NCBI GenBank assembly: GCA_001600415.1
Contig: BCJX01000014.1
Location: forward strand, 206,669-270,668
DNA from: Pascua guehoae
Taxonomy: Eukaryota > Basidiomycota > Tremellomycetes > Trichosporonales > Trichosporonaceae
Reading direction: 5' to 3'
Length of the DNA stretch: 64,000 nucleotides
Numbering within the stretch: position 1 is the stretch's first letter; each line of letters begins with the position of its first letter. Of the stretch, positions 33,900-46,998 are shown in pieces. Under the pieces are notes generated by a model. It had not been told where the DNA came from. It did no database searches and was given only the letters and a program-made list of their open reading frames with translations. A program made the position numbers and the translations under genes.

Positions 33900-35211
33900 G
33901 CCAGTGTGCTGCCACCGCCGCCCAGCCGAGGCTGTATTCGTCCCGGGGTCGTCGTGAGTGTAGTCAGTGTACCACAGCAGCCCATAGATGCGAACAGTCC
34001 CCGAAGAGCACATCATGACATCCTGGTCATCACGACTCCTTGATGCGCACCTCCTTGATGTGTACTTTCTTAATGGTCACCTCTCTGATTGTCACCTCCA
34101 TCATGTGCTCCCTTCATGTGCAAATCTCATCACCATTTTGTCTGTATAGCTTCTGTACTTCAGCCTTGCAGCTACATAGATGGATCATGACAGTTACTTC
34201 TCATTCAACTACAGTATAGGAGCTTGACTCTTGCAGACATCGCGCTATCCTCGTTTCCCCACACTGAACGAGGAAGGTGAGGGAGATGGAGCCATGATCT
34301 GAACCCATTTAATCCTCCTGTCAGAGACGGAAGGTGGCTAGGAGGGTGGTAAATAATAGGCAGAGGGGCAAGGCCACACAACGGCCACGACGTGCACGGC
34401 CGACATGCAGGATGGGGCGACCATGACATGGTTTTCATACTGGCCGTGGCTTACTCGTGTGCGCGTGTTCCAAGCGGTGGGGTGTAGTTGGTGGTCACTG
34501 GTGGGGAGAATTCGGAATGATGGATCAAGCAGGACAAGCGACTCCGAAGAAGGCACGATTCCTGCCAACTAACAGCTCTCGCGTCGGATGTTTGTCGTCG
34601 CATTTGAGCCACCCCCGAGTTGCATCAGAGGCTGGAGGAACACAGTGAGAAAGAGCCTCTGCACGTGGCTGTGGCGCGCAATCTAGTTGTCTTGTCTTGA
34701 CCACCACCCGCGCTCAGCTGATTAGATGCCCCCCATAATAGGTTACGCTCTGGGCCAGGTGATCGCCCACGGAGAGATTCCGGTGGGCAGCATTGCATGG
34801 TCGTCGGGAGCAACCTTGGCCACCAGCAGACATTCTCGGTATTTCGGCGTCTGGCCCCCCTTGTCTGGCACATTGCAGGCACGTTCAAGCTCAGATGGAC
34901 AGGAACAGCAGGCACCGAGGCACCTTTGGGTCAGGTAGGCTCGGTGTGATCTGGCTCTAAACCGTGTTCGTGTGGAGGGCGACGTTGGGAGACAACCAGA
35001 ACGTGGTCGTAGAGTGACAGAGTGTAGGAACGGAGGTGCCTATAGTGCTCGCTCATTTAAGGGTGTTACAGTTACTCCGATACGGCTCCGAGACGGCCGT
35101 TGTCTCGGTGGCGCACAGCCTGGTTAGCGTGCGCGTAACGGGCTTTAGCGCCCTGTCCCTCGCCTGTTGTCATGTTGAGGTGTGGTCATCCCCACAAGTG
35201 TATGTCACCAA

Positions 35212-35225
35212 CCCCCCCCCCCCCC
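35212..35225. repeat. Poly(C) tract, 14 nt
   Basis: Uninterrupted run of 14 C in intergenic DNA. Confidence 0.9.
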
Positions 35226-36512
35226 TAAGCCCCTGGGGTGTGAGTTGTGATTTGTCTCAGTCTGAACCATGTATACATCGGGCGGCAACGCCGTGACGCC
35301 GATCCAACAGCGTCGGATATGGGTCGGAGAGTGGGACATTGCGGGGTAAAACGCCACGGCGTCATACTGTAGTTTTCCCCTTGCTCCTTGCGTTACAGCA
35401 TCGTGTCTCGTCGTGTGCAACTGTAACTCTTGCATCCCACATTGTTTTTCGGTCCCTGTGGCCTGTCGGTGGCTCCTTCCCGCTCGAGGGCAAAGTCCTG
35501 ATCGTCCCCGCCTATTCCGTCTGCATCGGCTGCATCTGCTGCCATCTTCTGCGTCCCTGGTTTCCCCGCGTGGCTCTTCGCGTCCCCCCCGTAGCTCTAC
35601 CGCCAAGTGCACAGTGTCGTTACTCTTTTCGGTCCTAGTTCTCAATCTCACACCACCCCGCACAGGCCTCGGTCAGTTTCGCCCGCTCGCACATGTCGCG
35701 CTCGCACGCATGGAATGGTTTCGTGTCGCATGTGCGAATGTCACTTTGTGTGTAAGCGTGATGTGTGGTGACCCACTGCCGTACTGCGCACGTCTGTGAC
35801 ACGCGACCACACCAGATGGGGCGGCACAATCTCTTCTCTCACCCTATCTCATCCTCTTCTCGATCAGATAGATGGCCACATCTCCAACCGACCGACCCCT
35901 TTACTGCCCCACATTTCCACCTGCTTTATACGGCCCCACATCCCCACCCCCACATACCACCAACATTGATTTCCCGTATCCCGCTTCCCCCGCCGCAGCC
36001 CCAGCTCCAACACTAGCTCCAACGCGCGTGCGCAGGTCCAACCCGACATTGTGAGTCCGACCGTTCTGCCGAATCCCTGTTTTGTTCCTGCATCTGCATG
36101 ATATGACGCCTTTTGTCGTCTGACTGCAGCATATAGATTTTTTTCCTTCCCTCTCTCGTCCCGCTGTCACGCTACGTGCCTTGGCGACTCCGACACTCTG
36201 GTACAAGATCAGCAGACTAGCGGCCCGAACCGACAACCTAACTACTGTAGTTTGCTGGGCACGCGTCGGTCAACCCGCCCACTGCACACCACCCTCGCTT
36301 AACACGTCGTGCGTGCACTCCGAATTCTCCACAGTCATTCTACTCATTGCATATCCTCCTGCACGAACAGCATAATACAGGTCCACACTGGGAATGGTGC
36401 CCACCCCTGCTCCTCCTCCCCCCTTCGTCTCTCTCACACCTCCACCGATACCCGTCTTCGCACTCGCTCGCTCCCCCACTCGCACTCGCGCACGCCGCGC
36501 CGACAGCGCCCG

Positions 36513-39065
36513 ATGTTCTCATACATGCTCCCCACACCGCCCTTGACGCCCGCGACCGGCGGCAAGTTTGGCGCCGGCGGAGGCGGCTGGGGCGCGCCTC
36601 CGTCGCCCTTCCTCCGCCCGCCGACAAGTCCACAGCCGCGCCCCGCGACGGGCGTGCGCAACCTCGGCGATAGTGAGATTAGCTACTTTCTGCCATCGCG
36701 CACTGATGGCGTCGACGACATGTGAGTCGTGAGCGTGAGGCGAGAGCATGATGAGGTTGGGCACGGATGAGATTGGGGGGAGTGGAGGTGGTCGTTGGTC
36801 TATGGTTTCAGAGATGGGGAGAGGACAGACGACAAGCGGCGCTTTACCCGTGGCGGAGGGCGTTTGGGGACGTGCGGGTGCGCGACTGAGAAGTGGCTGC
36901 GCGTAATGACAAGGTGGCTGTGACTGGTGCTCAGGTAGTCAACATCCGGTCATGGAGCTTGCAGTGACCACAAACAAGGCGATGAGGGCAAGCAAGAGGG
37001 CAAGATACCCTTGTTGACAATCACGTCGTACTAACCGCAGGTTCGTCCACCATGGTCTTCGTGCCGACCCCGCAGTACTCTCACCGACGCGTCTCCGCCT
37101 CGCCTGGGCAATCCAACTAGCGCGACATCCACTGCTGGCCTCGCGCGTCGAGATCCGTTCGTACTCTGATGTCTTGTTCGTCCACACTTCTCCTGGCACT
37201 GTGGCACGTGCGCTCTCAGACGCGGACGCACGCCTCACATTCGTCCCTGCTGGCAACGAGGACATCGTCGACATCTATCTCAACGGCCCCCGTACACTAT
37301 CGCGAGAACGGCTCGCCTGCCTCGTGGTGCGTGCGGGGACACGGCGGACGGTGGGGCAAACGGGCACAGCAGGGCCGAGCGGAGACGACCTCCGCCCGCA
37401 ACTGGTCGATTACGAGGTCATGCTCTGCGCGACGCATTTCATCAGCGACGAAATTTCCCTGCACACATTCATGAACGAATTGTACACCCTCCTCGGTGGG
37501 AACGACAATCTCGAGGCCCTCCTCCAGCGCGAAGTAGAGCACACGCGCGGGATCCCACGCAGCCTCGAAGAGCGCCTCGCGCTCCCGCCCCTCGCAGCCG
37601 CTGCAGGCCGCATCGTGCAGCGCAGAGCTGATAAACGCCTTGTTGGCGGCCAGATATTTCCGGCCGTCAAGGGGAGGGAACGGAATACCGTCGTCGCCAC
37701 GCGCGTATACGATCCAGAATCGACACAGAGGGTCCTCGCGCGGTGTAAAGAGAATGGAGTGACGATTGACCATGTCGTGTTTGTCCTCTGTGCAACGGCA
37801 TGGGCGAGGCAGACACACGACTTGACTGAGCCAACGTAAGTGTTTATTGTGTTTCTGGGCTGCTATGTGTCTCGGAGCTGGGCCTCAAGTTGTTCTCAGC
37901 ACGAACTCGTGACCGCGAAGTCATGACGAGGTCTAGGTTCTACCGTCTGTAGCTTAGCGATCCGAGGGGAGGCCACCCATGTGCTTCGGTCTTGGTAGTT
38001 CCTTCTCCCCAACACTCCATTGCCGTCGTTGCCTGTTTTATCCTACAACACTCCTGACGTCCCGCCACTCCCCTCGTTTGGGCGTGGTCCCTGCCCTCTC
38101 GCACCTTCATGATTTAGAGTAATTATGCGTGTACTCGCTTTTACACGACTTGCTGCTTAGTTGCCTCCGTTCTACATGATTCTGCTGCCCCACCCGCTGT
38201 CTTCAACTTCTCGTGATCCTAATGTACCTTTCCCCATACTCTCCCAGCTTTGCTTACTTCCTTTGCTCCCTTCACCGACTAACCCCTCAGAATAATATCC
38301 TCGGCCCTCAACATGCGGCCCCATATCCCCGCCTCTGGCTCCTTCTTCCACCTCGCGGCGGGCCAACTGAACGTCGTCCTCCCTTCGGTTCTACCCCCCA
38401 TGCCCCTCCCGCGGTTATTCTGGCACCGAGCGCGCAGTGTCCAGTCCCAAGTCTCTGCCGCGGCAAAGTCGCGACTATCCCGCGCGCGATTCCTCGGCTC
38501 GGCACGGGACCGTGTCGCGCGCGCCCAACACTGGGCCCGCGTCGACGACGAGGAAGTAGCTAACCCAGGCTTGGGACTTGGTATCCGCGTCCCCGAACGC
38601 GAGCTGCCACAGCCGCTCGGAAGTCCGCCTCAGGGACCACCGCCGGCACCCCAAGGCACACCGCTCTTGGAAGCCAGCGTGCTCGGTGACCTCGATGGGA
38701 TGTACCGCCACGACATGTATCCTGGTATTCGAATGTTTTCGCTCACTGCCGGGTCGAGGCAGCGGCCGGGGGGCTTGTTGTTGTCTGCGTATACTCTGCG
38801 GTGAGTACCGAGTGGATAGAGAGGATGCAGGTGCGACGTGATGTGTGCGTGGAGGTTTGATGTTGCACAATCGTGACGAAAGGCGAATCAGAAGTCCAAC
38901 CCCCGTGACGACGCCAACGAGGCGGAAACAACGCACAACCGACTGACACCCAGAGGCAAGCTCGTCCTCTCGCTCGGGCACGATCGCAACGGGTTCCAGG
39001 ACGGTGTCATAGAGCGGTGGTGGGGTGACGTCCTCGAGCTCGTCGACGAGGTGCTACTGGTGTAG
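36513..39065 (+). CDS. Condensation/alcohol-acetyltransferase-like protein
   Basis: Four exons join to 541 residues: 36513-36721, 37041-37835, 38291-38800, 38954-39065. The protein has the two-lobe CoA-dependent acyltransferase (CAT-like) plan. The N-lobe begins after a Gly/Pro-rich leader with RNLGDSEISYFLPSRTDGVD, and the active-site HxxxD motif is CATHFISDEIS with His202 and Asp206. The C-lobe has SSALNMRPHIP and FFHLAAGQLNVVLPS and ends with LVLSLGHDRNGFQDGVIERW. The second position after the motif is Glu instead of the common Gly (HxxxDG), as in several alcohol acetyltransferase relatives. It probably transfers an acyl group to an alcohol or amine; the substrate is unknown. There is no neighbouring biosynthetic gene. 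Intron 2 (455 nt) is the longest here. Confidence 0.75.
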
Positions 39066-39529
39066 GAAGGGATGGGCAGACGAGATGGGGCAGTTGAAAG
39101 ACGGGAGGCGGGGAGTGAGCCAGGCAAAGGAGCTGGCGAGAGAAGAGGCGATTTCAGTGGCATCAATATAGATCAGGCAAGTAATACGACGGATGGTGTA
39201 ACAAGCATGTAAGCAGTGTAGTCTTGCGCCATGCCGGTGGCACTGAGAGTGGACGCGAACAGCACACGCTGAGCTCTGACCGAGACGGTGGGTTATAGGC
39301 CTGCACAAGACCCGACAAGGTGAAGCGACTACAAGAATAATGCCAGGGACGATGAATGTTCGTCTCTCATGTCGACGTGGGTCATGTCCCATTCATAGAG
39401 CGGCTCGCTCCTGTATACGAAGGTATGACACGCGGAAACTATTACTAAATGAATGATCCCTGTTCCATCCTGCTCCGTCCTTTTCACTAGTCCAGAAATC
39501 CTGGTCGTTTCCGCCCCGGTGAGCGCGCC
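39066..39529. other. Convergent intergenic region
   Basis: 464 bp. No recognisable feature. Confidence 0.4.
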
Positions 39530-40201
39530 TCAGTCGTCGTCGAGGAGCATGCGAGCCTGCCGACCTTTGCGGGCGGTGGGCCGCTCGAGCGAGTCTGTAA
39601 CGTTGCCCTCGTCGACGCCAAGGCTCCGGCCCTTTACGAGTCCCAGGCTGCCGCAAGGCATGTAATTCATGCCCCAGCTGGTATTAATGCCGCCGACACG
39701 GAGGCACCTGGACCGCCGGCTGAGGACGGCCGTGACGTAGCCGACATTGGGCCCCAGCCAGCAATCCTTGTTAATGGTGAATGCGAGCTGGGCGCCGTCC
39801 GGGAACCCGCCCCCGGCTTGCATGTAGACAATCTGCGGCCACCCGTCGCGCCCCGCATCGTAGCACAACAGCTTGTTTGGGCATATTTTCATCGCGTGGT
39901 CGATGAGCATGCGCGGGTTGTCAATCTGGTTCCGGCACTCGGGGTCGTCGTAGACTCTAAAGTCGGCCACGATCCCCCCAGTCGTGTACACGGCGCACGG
40001 GTCGTCGCATTCTCCCGGACCCGAGGTGGTGTGCGATACCGCGCCGTTGGGGAGCGCCATACCCCCGGACTCGGATTGGGAGTGGCCGACCTGGTTGAGT
40101 GTAAACTCCGAGTCGGCCGCTGCGACGTTGGCTAGGACGGCGAGGGCGGTCACGATGACGCCCTTGACGATGAGAGAACTGGGCTTTGCGGGTTCCGACA
40201 T
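39530..40201 (-). CDS. Secreted or membrane-anchored Cys-containing protein, unknown
   Basis: Single-exon ORF of 223 residues. A hydrophobic segment at about 9-29 (SLIVKGVIVTALAVLANVAA) acts as signal peptide or N-terminal anchor. The rest has eight Cys in the patterns GECDDPC, DPECRN, KICPNKLLC, KDCW, SRC and MPC, compatible with four disulfides in an extracellular domain, plus an Arg/Lys-rich C-terminus ending in Asp residues. I do not recognise the family. The start is the only ATG before the hydrophobic segment. It could be a small cell-surface or secreted protein; function not inferred. Confidence 0.65.
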   Translation of the reverse strand: MSEPAKPSSLIVKGVIVTALAVLANVAAADSEFTLNQVGHSQSESGGMALPNGAVSHTTSGPGECDDPCAVYTTGGIVADFRVYDDPECRNQIDNPRMLIDHAMKICPNKLLCYDAGRDGWPQIVYMQAGGGFPDGAQLAFTINKDCWLGPNVGYVTAVLSRRSRCLRVGGINTSWGMNYMPCGSLGLVKGRSLGVDEGNVTDSLERPTARKGRQARMLLDDD

Positions 40202-41827
40202 TGGTTGACGGGGGCGATGGGGAGCGATGGTTGTCGAGCCTTGGTGGGTGTAGCGGTAGAGGGCTGCGCGACGAGAGCGTGCTTGTACGGGGTATGAGAG
40301 AAGCGACGGTGCAGGTGTTGGGGATAGGAGATAGAAGACAAGTCGGCGAAAAAGCGGCAGAGATTGCGACCATGCACCCCTTTTATGCTACTCTTTAACA
40401 CAGCACAAGTGCACCATGGCTCGCTGAAGCATAGCTCGACTCACTCATGCACAGCACCTGGTCTGAAATCCTCGTCCTCCGCCTCTGGGCGCCCGGCTGA
40501 GACTCATTTCGCACCTGTTTCCAGCACGACGAGCCAGCCGCGGTTGGTGCAGTTGGTGCCATGTGTAGGTACAATGACTGCCCAGTGTCAGACATGTGCA
40601 GCTCAACTGGCCGAGGCACTCGTCGGCCACTAGTTCTTGGCCTACACTATTTTGGCGAGGTAGTTTCGCAAGGACAGTGGAAAGCGTTAGCGCGCACAAG
40701 GAGGCTGTGGAGGTTCAACTAGTCTCAGAGTCCGTAGTAATGGAGCAGGAGGTGTGGGCTGCCAACACGCGCCCTCCATCCCAGCAATGGTTCTCTAGGC
40801 TGTGAATCGGCTCCGCACTGCTGTAACAATAGCACCAATCTCACAGGCAGGACACGCCTCCTCAGTACAGGCGCAGCATCTTCCAGTGAACCAAGTGTTG
40901 CCTTGGATAAGCTCAAAACCGCAGCGACCAAAGTCGAATAGTCCCTATGGCATACAGTTGGGTTGCGACTAGATCGTTTCATAGCAGTCCACAGGCTCCA
41001 CAGGCCACCCAGTCACTGCGCCTCTAGAGAGCCCAGAGCAAGTCCAAGGCTCATTCTCTTGCGCTACAGTCTACAAAGTGGGGCCAAGCCAGTCATCAAC
41101 ATTCACAGCTGGGTCAGGATATGAGCCTGTTTGGTTCTCCCGTTTGCCGCTGGTTTCACTTTTAAACACCAGATGATCGCCACTTGTCAGGCACGGATAG
41201 TTGAATGTGGGCCTGGGCTATGCGTCGCACGTGGGTGGGTGGCTCGTCATTGCGTCCTGGACAAGGACCAGTTTGTGCTGATCCGTTAGCGGTCCAGCGG
41301 CCAGTGGTAGTCTGAGATGGAGATTATGAGCTGTCAACCTAACGGCCGGTTCTGGCCAGAGCGCCCGGGCTGCGGCTTGTGTGGAGAGCGACGGCTAATA
41401 GGCCAAAGTTGGCGCAGCGTTAGCTTCACCCCCAAGTGGATGGGGACCGCACAGTCATCAGTTCCGGTCCCCGGCCGCCGTTGTTTCAATCACCACCTAA
41501 AGACTTGTGGGTGTGCTGTAGCTTCGGCCCGAGTTTTGCAACTCCGAACTCCAACGCGTTATAACCTCCTACTTCAATCGACAGTTCCAAGCTCAGCTGG
41601 CTCACCAGCAGTGATTGCGATGTGTACCGAATAAAACTGCCCGCAGGAGTGCCCGCTGCTGTAGTTGGTTTACATTGCCATGCGATACGTTAAACTAAAT
41701 TCCTAAATGTATATGCCTGAGAACGAGTTGACCCGCGGCCAGTCGCCGACGACAGCACGCGCTCCTCGAATATCCCCTTGAGAACAATGAACAAACTCGT
41801 TTGCTTTTTCGCACTCTCCGCCTGCCC
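40202..41827. other. Intergenic region
   Basis: 1.6 kb without a supported gene, RNA gene or repeat. It contains the promoter of the 39530-40201 gene at its left end. Confidence 0.4.
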
Positions 41828-44376
41828 TTACCCGACCAGAGTGGAAGCACCCATGGCAATGTGCTGGGTGAGCTTGCGCTCCTCGCTGTACTCGCCCGAG
41901 TCGTACTTGTACTTGTCCTCGAAAAAGTTGTCGGGGGTGCGGATATCCGTGTCGCCGAAACACAGGCCAATCTCCTCGAGCGTCTTGTTCTTGGTCTCGG
42001 GGAACATGAAGTAGCAGACAAACGTATTGGACACGCAGGTCGCCGTGTAGATTATAAAGTACTTGTAGCCGAGCTTTTCAAAGCCGATGGGCGTGATCTG
42101 GCCGATTATCAGATTGTTCAGCCAGTTGGAGGCTGTCGAAACTGATGTGTTAGTGAGGATGTGGGGAGTGTAAGACGAAATGGGCGATGAGAGTTGCGCT
42201 CCGGGGGAGGCCTGTGAGAGATTGAAGGGGACGAGGCAATGGAAGACGTAGTGAAAGGGACAAGAGTGGAGGGAATGAGAGTGATAGCAGGGCTTCACAG
42301 CACCAACTATCAGGGCGTGGGAAAGCAAGAGGAGAGAAGAACAGGAACTGGAGAACAGGAACTGTCGTGCCTTTTCAAGCGCCACATTTGTTTCTGCAGT
42401 ACACAACCCGCCTCATCTCCCCCGACCTCGCAATATTCGGGGTACTCACCTGAAGTGCCAAGAGCACGCATGTGCATCGGGAAGATCTCGGACTGATAAA
42501 TCCAGGACACTGAAAACGTCAGGTGCTGGGACAGGGGAGAGGTGACAAGGAGGCGTACCTGGGCCAAATGACCACTGGAAACAAAGTGCAAAGACAAACG
42601 TGGCGGCGATACCCGAAATGCCCATTGCCTTGTTGTGGGACTGGTCGCCCGCGTCCTTTGTCATATTGAAGGCGGCACTCATGCCACATTCCCATGCCAT
42701 GCAGACGGCTAACAAGGCCGATCCAGCGATAAGAGGCAATCGACGACCGATGCGGTCCACTGGGATGTTAGCGAGTGCATCAGGCACGCTTGTGTCAACC
42801 ATACCGATAAAAGTAATGAAGATGAAGGTGCAGAACATGCTCCACGCCCCGCTGATTCCATTGATAAGGAGCGTGGTCGTGTCACCATACCCGAGCATGC
42901 GGTAGATTGTCGGGCCAAAGTAGTTGTTGACTGGGTGTGTGAGTACATACATGAACAAACTCGAAAATGGAAAGTGTTGTGTGGACTCACCATTGATCCC
43001 AGTCCACTGGCACATGGCTTGGATGAGGCAGCCGCAGAGCGTGCGGTGCAGGTTGGGTCCATTGCTAATGAGCTCGCGATAGCTGGTAATCACGTTTTGG
43101 CGTTCTGACCCGGTTAGAAGAAAACACAAAGGCGGGTACTTGGCGAGTTACTCACCCCATTCGATTTGGGCGAGCATCATCTGAATTTCCTCTTCGACAA
43201 TGTCCGGTCGTGCCTTGCGACCACCATGCAGGAGGACGAGGGTATCCCGTGCCTCGTTAACGCGGCCTTTCTGGGCAAGCCAGCGGGGAGAGTAAGGAAG
43301 GAAAGACATGCCCCTTGTAGTGTTAGTCCTGGTCCCTGTTGAACCCCGAGATGATGTGTTGGACGTACACGAGCAAAAGTGTGGCCGGCACCAGTTGGAT
43401 TGCAAGCGGCACGCGGAACTGACCGGGCCCATCGATGAACTGGCATGCGTAGCCAACCCACTGTCATCAGCGTCAGAGTCCCAGATAGAGGTACTCACGT
43501 TGGCGACGAAGAAGCCGGCGGTGATCATCAACTGTGTCCAGCCCGACATCAGGCCACGCGCTTGAGGTGGCTGCCCGTCAGCCAAAAGAACCAACAGTGG
43601 GTTGTCGTAAACCTCCCCGTGACGCTTGGGGAGGTCCAGTTTCAGCTCACCGAAATCTCAGCCTGGTAGACGGGAACAGTCATCGACAGCATACCCACAG
43701 CCCAGCCAGCAGCCACGCGGCCGGCGATGAGCATTCCAGCACTGATAGATGTGGCTTGGATGGCACACCCAGCGAGCGAGATGATGCAGCCCATCTGGAT
43801 GGTCCGTTTCCGTCCGATCAGGTCGGCTGTCTGGCCAGCCATCAAGGCCCCGCCTATGGTTAGCTAGCAACTCTGGGAGTAAAGAGAAAGCAAAGTCAAT
43901 GTCCACTTCGCGCGCGTTGGACATGAGCCTGAGTGTATACCCGAGCTTTATGAAGACTCACAAAAGGCGCCACCAGCAAACACTGCGACGATGGCACCGG
44001 TGATGGCTGCATTGGGCTTGAAATACGAGTGGAAGTGTTGGTAGTTTTCCGAGATGACTGAACTGATAATGCCAGAGTCTGTATCATTAGCGCTGCCTCA
44101 TAACCCTGCAGCTTTGTCTGTGCGGTACCGCGTGACAATCAATGACCCCAACCTTGCTGCCCCAATCTTTCTCCTCGGTCTCTCGTTTCTTTTCCACTCT
44201 GCTCGTGGGCCATGGGACTCACCATAACCAAACAAGAACGAGCCCACTCCCGCAAAGATGGCCGCGACGTAGTTGATGAGCGCAGGTTTCGAGTAGTTTA
44301 CGACATCCTCGGAAATGAAATCAAACTTTTCCAATCCGACCGAGGCCCTCTTCCAGCGGCGCGCGCTGAGGGTCAT
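41828..44376 (-). CDS. MFS sugar transporter
   Basis: Eleven exons join to 533 residues: 44376-44223, 44078-43962, 43853-43651, 43570-43499, 43460-43369, 43313-43156, 43104-42991, 42930-42805, 42759-42559, 42509-42450, 42132-41828. The product has the fungal sugar-porter plan of 12 helices: VAAIFAGVGSFLFGYDSGII (helix 1), the helix 2-3 loop motif DLIGRKRTIQMG, YQAEISPPQARG after helix 4, YSPRWLAQKGR after helix 6, VDRIGRRLPL in loop 8-9, and PETKNKTLEEI after helix 12. It imports hexose or a related sugar across the plasma membrane; substrate not predictable. The frame ends LVG-stop at a point where GGGTAAGG could also be a splice donor, so a few more residues are possible. Ten introns make it one of the most interrupted genes here. 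Confidence 0.9.
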
Positions 44377-44412
44377 TGTGCTGTGTAGTACTGGTGGAAA
44401 CGAAGGGAAGGA

Positions 44413-44429
44413 GGGGGGGGGGGGGGGGG
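44413..44429. repeat. Poly(G) tract, 17 nt
   Basis: Uninterrupted 17-G run in the leader/promoter of the sugar transporter. Confidence 0.9.
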
Positions 44430-44866
44430 TTTGGCGAGAAAGAGTGTGTTGTGTGTTGCCGTTGGAGGCACAAGGCGAGCAGCGAGTGTTGTTGGAGTCG
44501 ATACTGTATTTTAGGAGTTGTGTGAGGTCTGCGCAGTTCGTGATGTGGGTAGACTGGGTAGCGTTGATTGACGAACTCGATTCCTATGTCGCTGATCGCC
44601 AATGGGGTTGATTATATGCAAGGATTGATTGAAAGAACGCGGGGTCTTGGGTACTGTTGCGCAATAGCCTGCGGTGAACTCTGTGCGTCGTGAGTTTGGA
44701 TATGAAGAATGTTGGCATGGTAGATGCACAGCGTACATGGTGTAAGAGCGTGGAAGAGACTCAAAGACTCGACGATCCATGCATGATCAAGAAGATGCGG
44801 TACGTTTTTGCGGGCCGGACAACGCGGAGCAAAGACGTCTTTCGCCGGCCGGCTACTGTGGTTGCA

Positions 44867-44912
44867 ACTGCGCCACTGCGCCACGCCACTGCGCCACGCC
44901 ACTGCGCCTTTG
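44867..44912. repeat. 13-bp tandem repeat, unit CCACTGCGCCACG
   Basis: About three to four imperfect units made of two alternating words, CCACTGCG and CCACG. Confidence 0.8.
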
Positions 44913-46998
44913 CGCCACACCTGTACAGCAGACACACATCACCTTGGCTTTTTTGCGGCCCGATGAGAGCCCTTGCTACCCTCACCTTCCAACAAGAAAC
45001 CGTGCATCACGATGGTGCCTGGACAAATGTCTTGTCCAGCCGAATAGTTTGCCCGCACCACGACTGCTCGCAACTTGGTTTGTTTCAACAACCAGTGAGA
45101 ACACCCCTCGGACCACTCTCCAGTACCCGATGCGGGAGTACCTTGCGGTCGTTGGAGGCGCTCTGGCAATAGAACAGTGGGGTCCCACATTCCACTGCTG
45201 GCCCTGTTGTGTTCTATGAGGGCTGCGGAACGTTTCCTGACACTTCCCGCGGTGTCGGACAGTTGGTTGCTTCTTTTCGACTCCGATCCAGTGCTCGGCG
45301 TCGCACCAATGGTGGTGGAAGCATGTGGGTCCGAGGTATCCGGAAGCTTGGGAGGGGCGGACACTAATAACAGGGCAGCTGTAAGCAGCTGTTTGTCTTT
45401 ATGCAGTTGCACACTTTGGCCCTTCAAGGTTTGTCAAGCACGGTAGTTGTCAAGGGTACCATCACACATCGACGCCAGCACATGTCGAAAGCCACAGGCC
45501 GGCCACAGGATGATACCAGTTGGCGTCAACGTCGTCAGTTGTGCCGGCCAGACCCCAAATTTCAATCGCGTGACTTTGGGAAGCGCATAACCAGGTTCTG
45601 GGTCAGTCAGGCCCCGCCACAAGCGCCACACAAAGACATGTGGGGCGGGCAGCACAAGAGGGGATCCCTGGTAGCGTATTTCTGCTCCGAAAGCCCTCGA
45701 AAGACAAGGACAAGCAAACGTCTACTGATCCGATGTCCCCCTGCTGGGATGTCCGGTTGTGCCCAGCCGCAGCCATCTTCAGGAGGACAAGGACAATCCC
45801 CGGCCGAAGTTCCCGAAGTTCCCAGCGCGCGGAGCAACGTTTTCGCTGGACGGGCTCTTCAGATGTCCGCGCCAAGAACAACATGGGGGGATCGGGCCGA
45901 CACCGAGGCCTCACAGGTGTATACGTTTCGTCACCGTCCCATGTTGGCCGGCGGCATCTGTCCCAAAATTCGGGGGACGCTGTAGTTCCGCTCCGGGACA
46001 AGCCACTGATCGCGCCGCGTTGTCAATGGTCGGCACAGACGAATAGTGGAACGGGGCAGCCTGCACGGACCTACAGGCGGGCATTACACCAGGGTCAGCG
46101 TTTGTCCTCCTGGTCCTGGAACCCCGGAATGACTCCGAGATTCGTCCGAGTTGTACCCCAGCTAACTGCTGCACACTCTGCAATACCCTCATCACATGCT
46201 GGACCAGCGTGTGCGTCCCGTCCCTCCATCTCGGATAGATCTCACAGCGGCCAAACTCAACAGCAGGTGCGGGCTCGTGAGGTCCCCTTGCCGCCCCAGC
46301 GGCCAGGCTGCACTGACCTCGAGTTCAACTATTAATACCGCTTAATATACCCCCATGTTTTGTCGGATGCCTACCACAGACCTCCATGGGACGACCGCTG
46401 GAGTGAAAAGTTCAAAGCGCCGTAAGCACTGACGTCGGTTATCACCCAACCAAGGTGTTACCACGGTCCAGAACGGTACATAGGCGGGTGATGACTAAGT
46501 ATGCCCTATTCCTCTCCAGATGCTGAACCAGTTCCACCCAAGCCTCATTCCATTCGGTCCACTGTCAGAATGACAAGTTATGACCCTTAAATGCTGTCCG
46601 GATAATTCCAAAGTTCCCATAATGTCCGCAAGGCGTGATGGACGCCGAAGACAACGGCATCAGTGACATAAGTACCACACGTTGAGCCATGTAATACCCA
46701 GGTGGGTGTAACGGGTCTGTGAGCCAGTCTGCCGCCACTAATGTACTGGGGGGCTGGGGAAAGCCACCTGCAAAGCCAAGGTAGGCCAGATAGGTGATCC
46801 AGAATGACAACAAGACCTACAGCCCGAAGGGTTGGGGATGGGCGTCGCGGCGCAGGGGGCGAAGTTCGTAGGGGGTGTGTGTGCGTGCGTGCGTGTGTGG
46901 TGGTGGGCGTGTTTTCCTTGGGTACAACCCCTCTGTGCCCTTTGCCTTTTCCCTTCCTTCCTTTGGCCATCTCTCATACTCCCTTTTCCTTTTCTTCA

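Larger units (their letters stand above)
32840..36512. other. Gene-poor region
   Basis: 3.7 kb with no supported gene. It contains the heptamer minisatellite at 33802, a stretch at 34035-34110 with repeated CACCT(C/T) words, a 14-C run at 35212 and pyrimidine-rich sequence from about 35820 that is probably the promoter and leader of the next gene. ORFs are short and featureless on both strands. Confidence 0.45.
44377..46998. other. Gene-poor region left of the tandem family
   Basis: 2.6 kb with no supported gene. Left end is the transporter promoter with a 17-G run. A 13-bp tandem repeat lies at 44867-44912. ORFs of 160-230 codons (for example 45640-46335 plus, 44939-45427 minus) show no domain, hydrophobic segment or splice partner. 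The last 90 bp are pyrimidine-rich and end in TTCAG just before the coiled-coil fragment. Confidence 0.4.

Noticed and set aside
33768..34043. ORFs encoding periodic AERRAQS-type peptide
   Set aside because: They are produced by the 7-bp minisatellite, which opens all frames; there is no start context or flanking coding sequence.
43308..43370. Suspected frameshift in the sugar transporter
   Set aside because: The apparent break is an intron: donor GTACGT at 43368 and acceptor AG before 43313 restore the frame with matching phase.
45640..46335. 231-codon plus-strand ORF left of the tandem array
   Set aside because: No recognisable feature and no relation to the neighbouring family; open frames of this length recur by chance in this GC-rich sequence.
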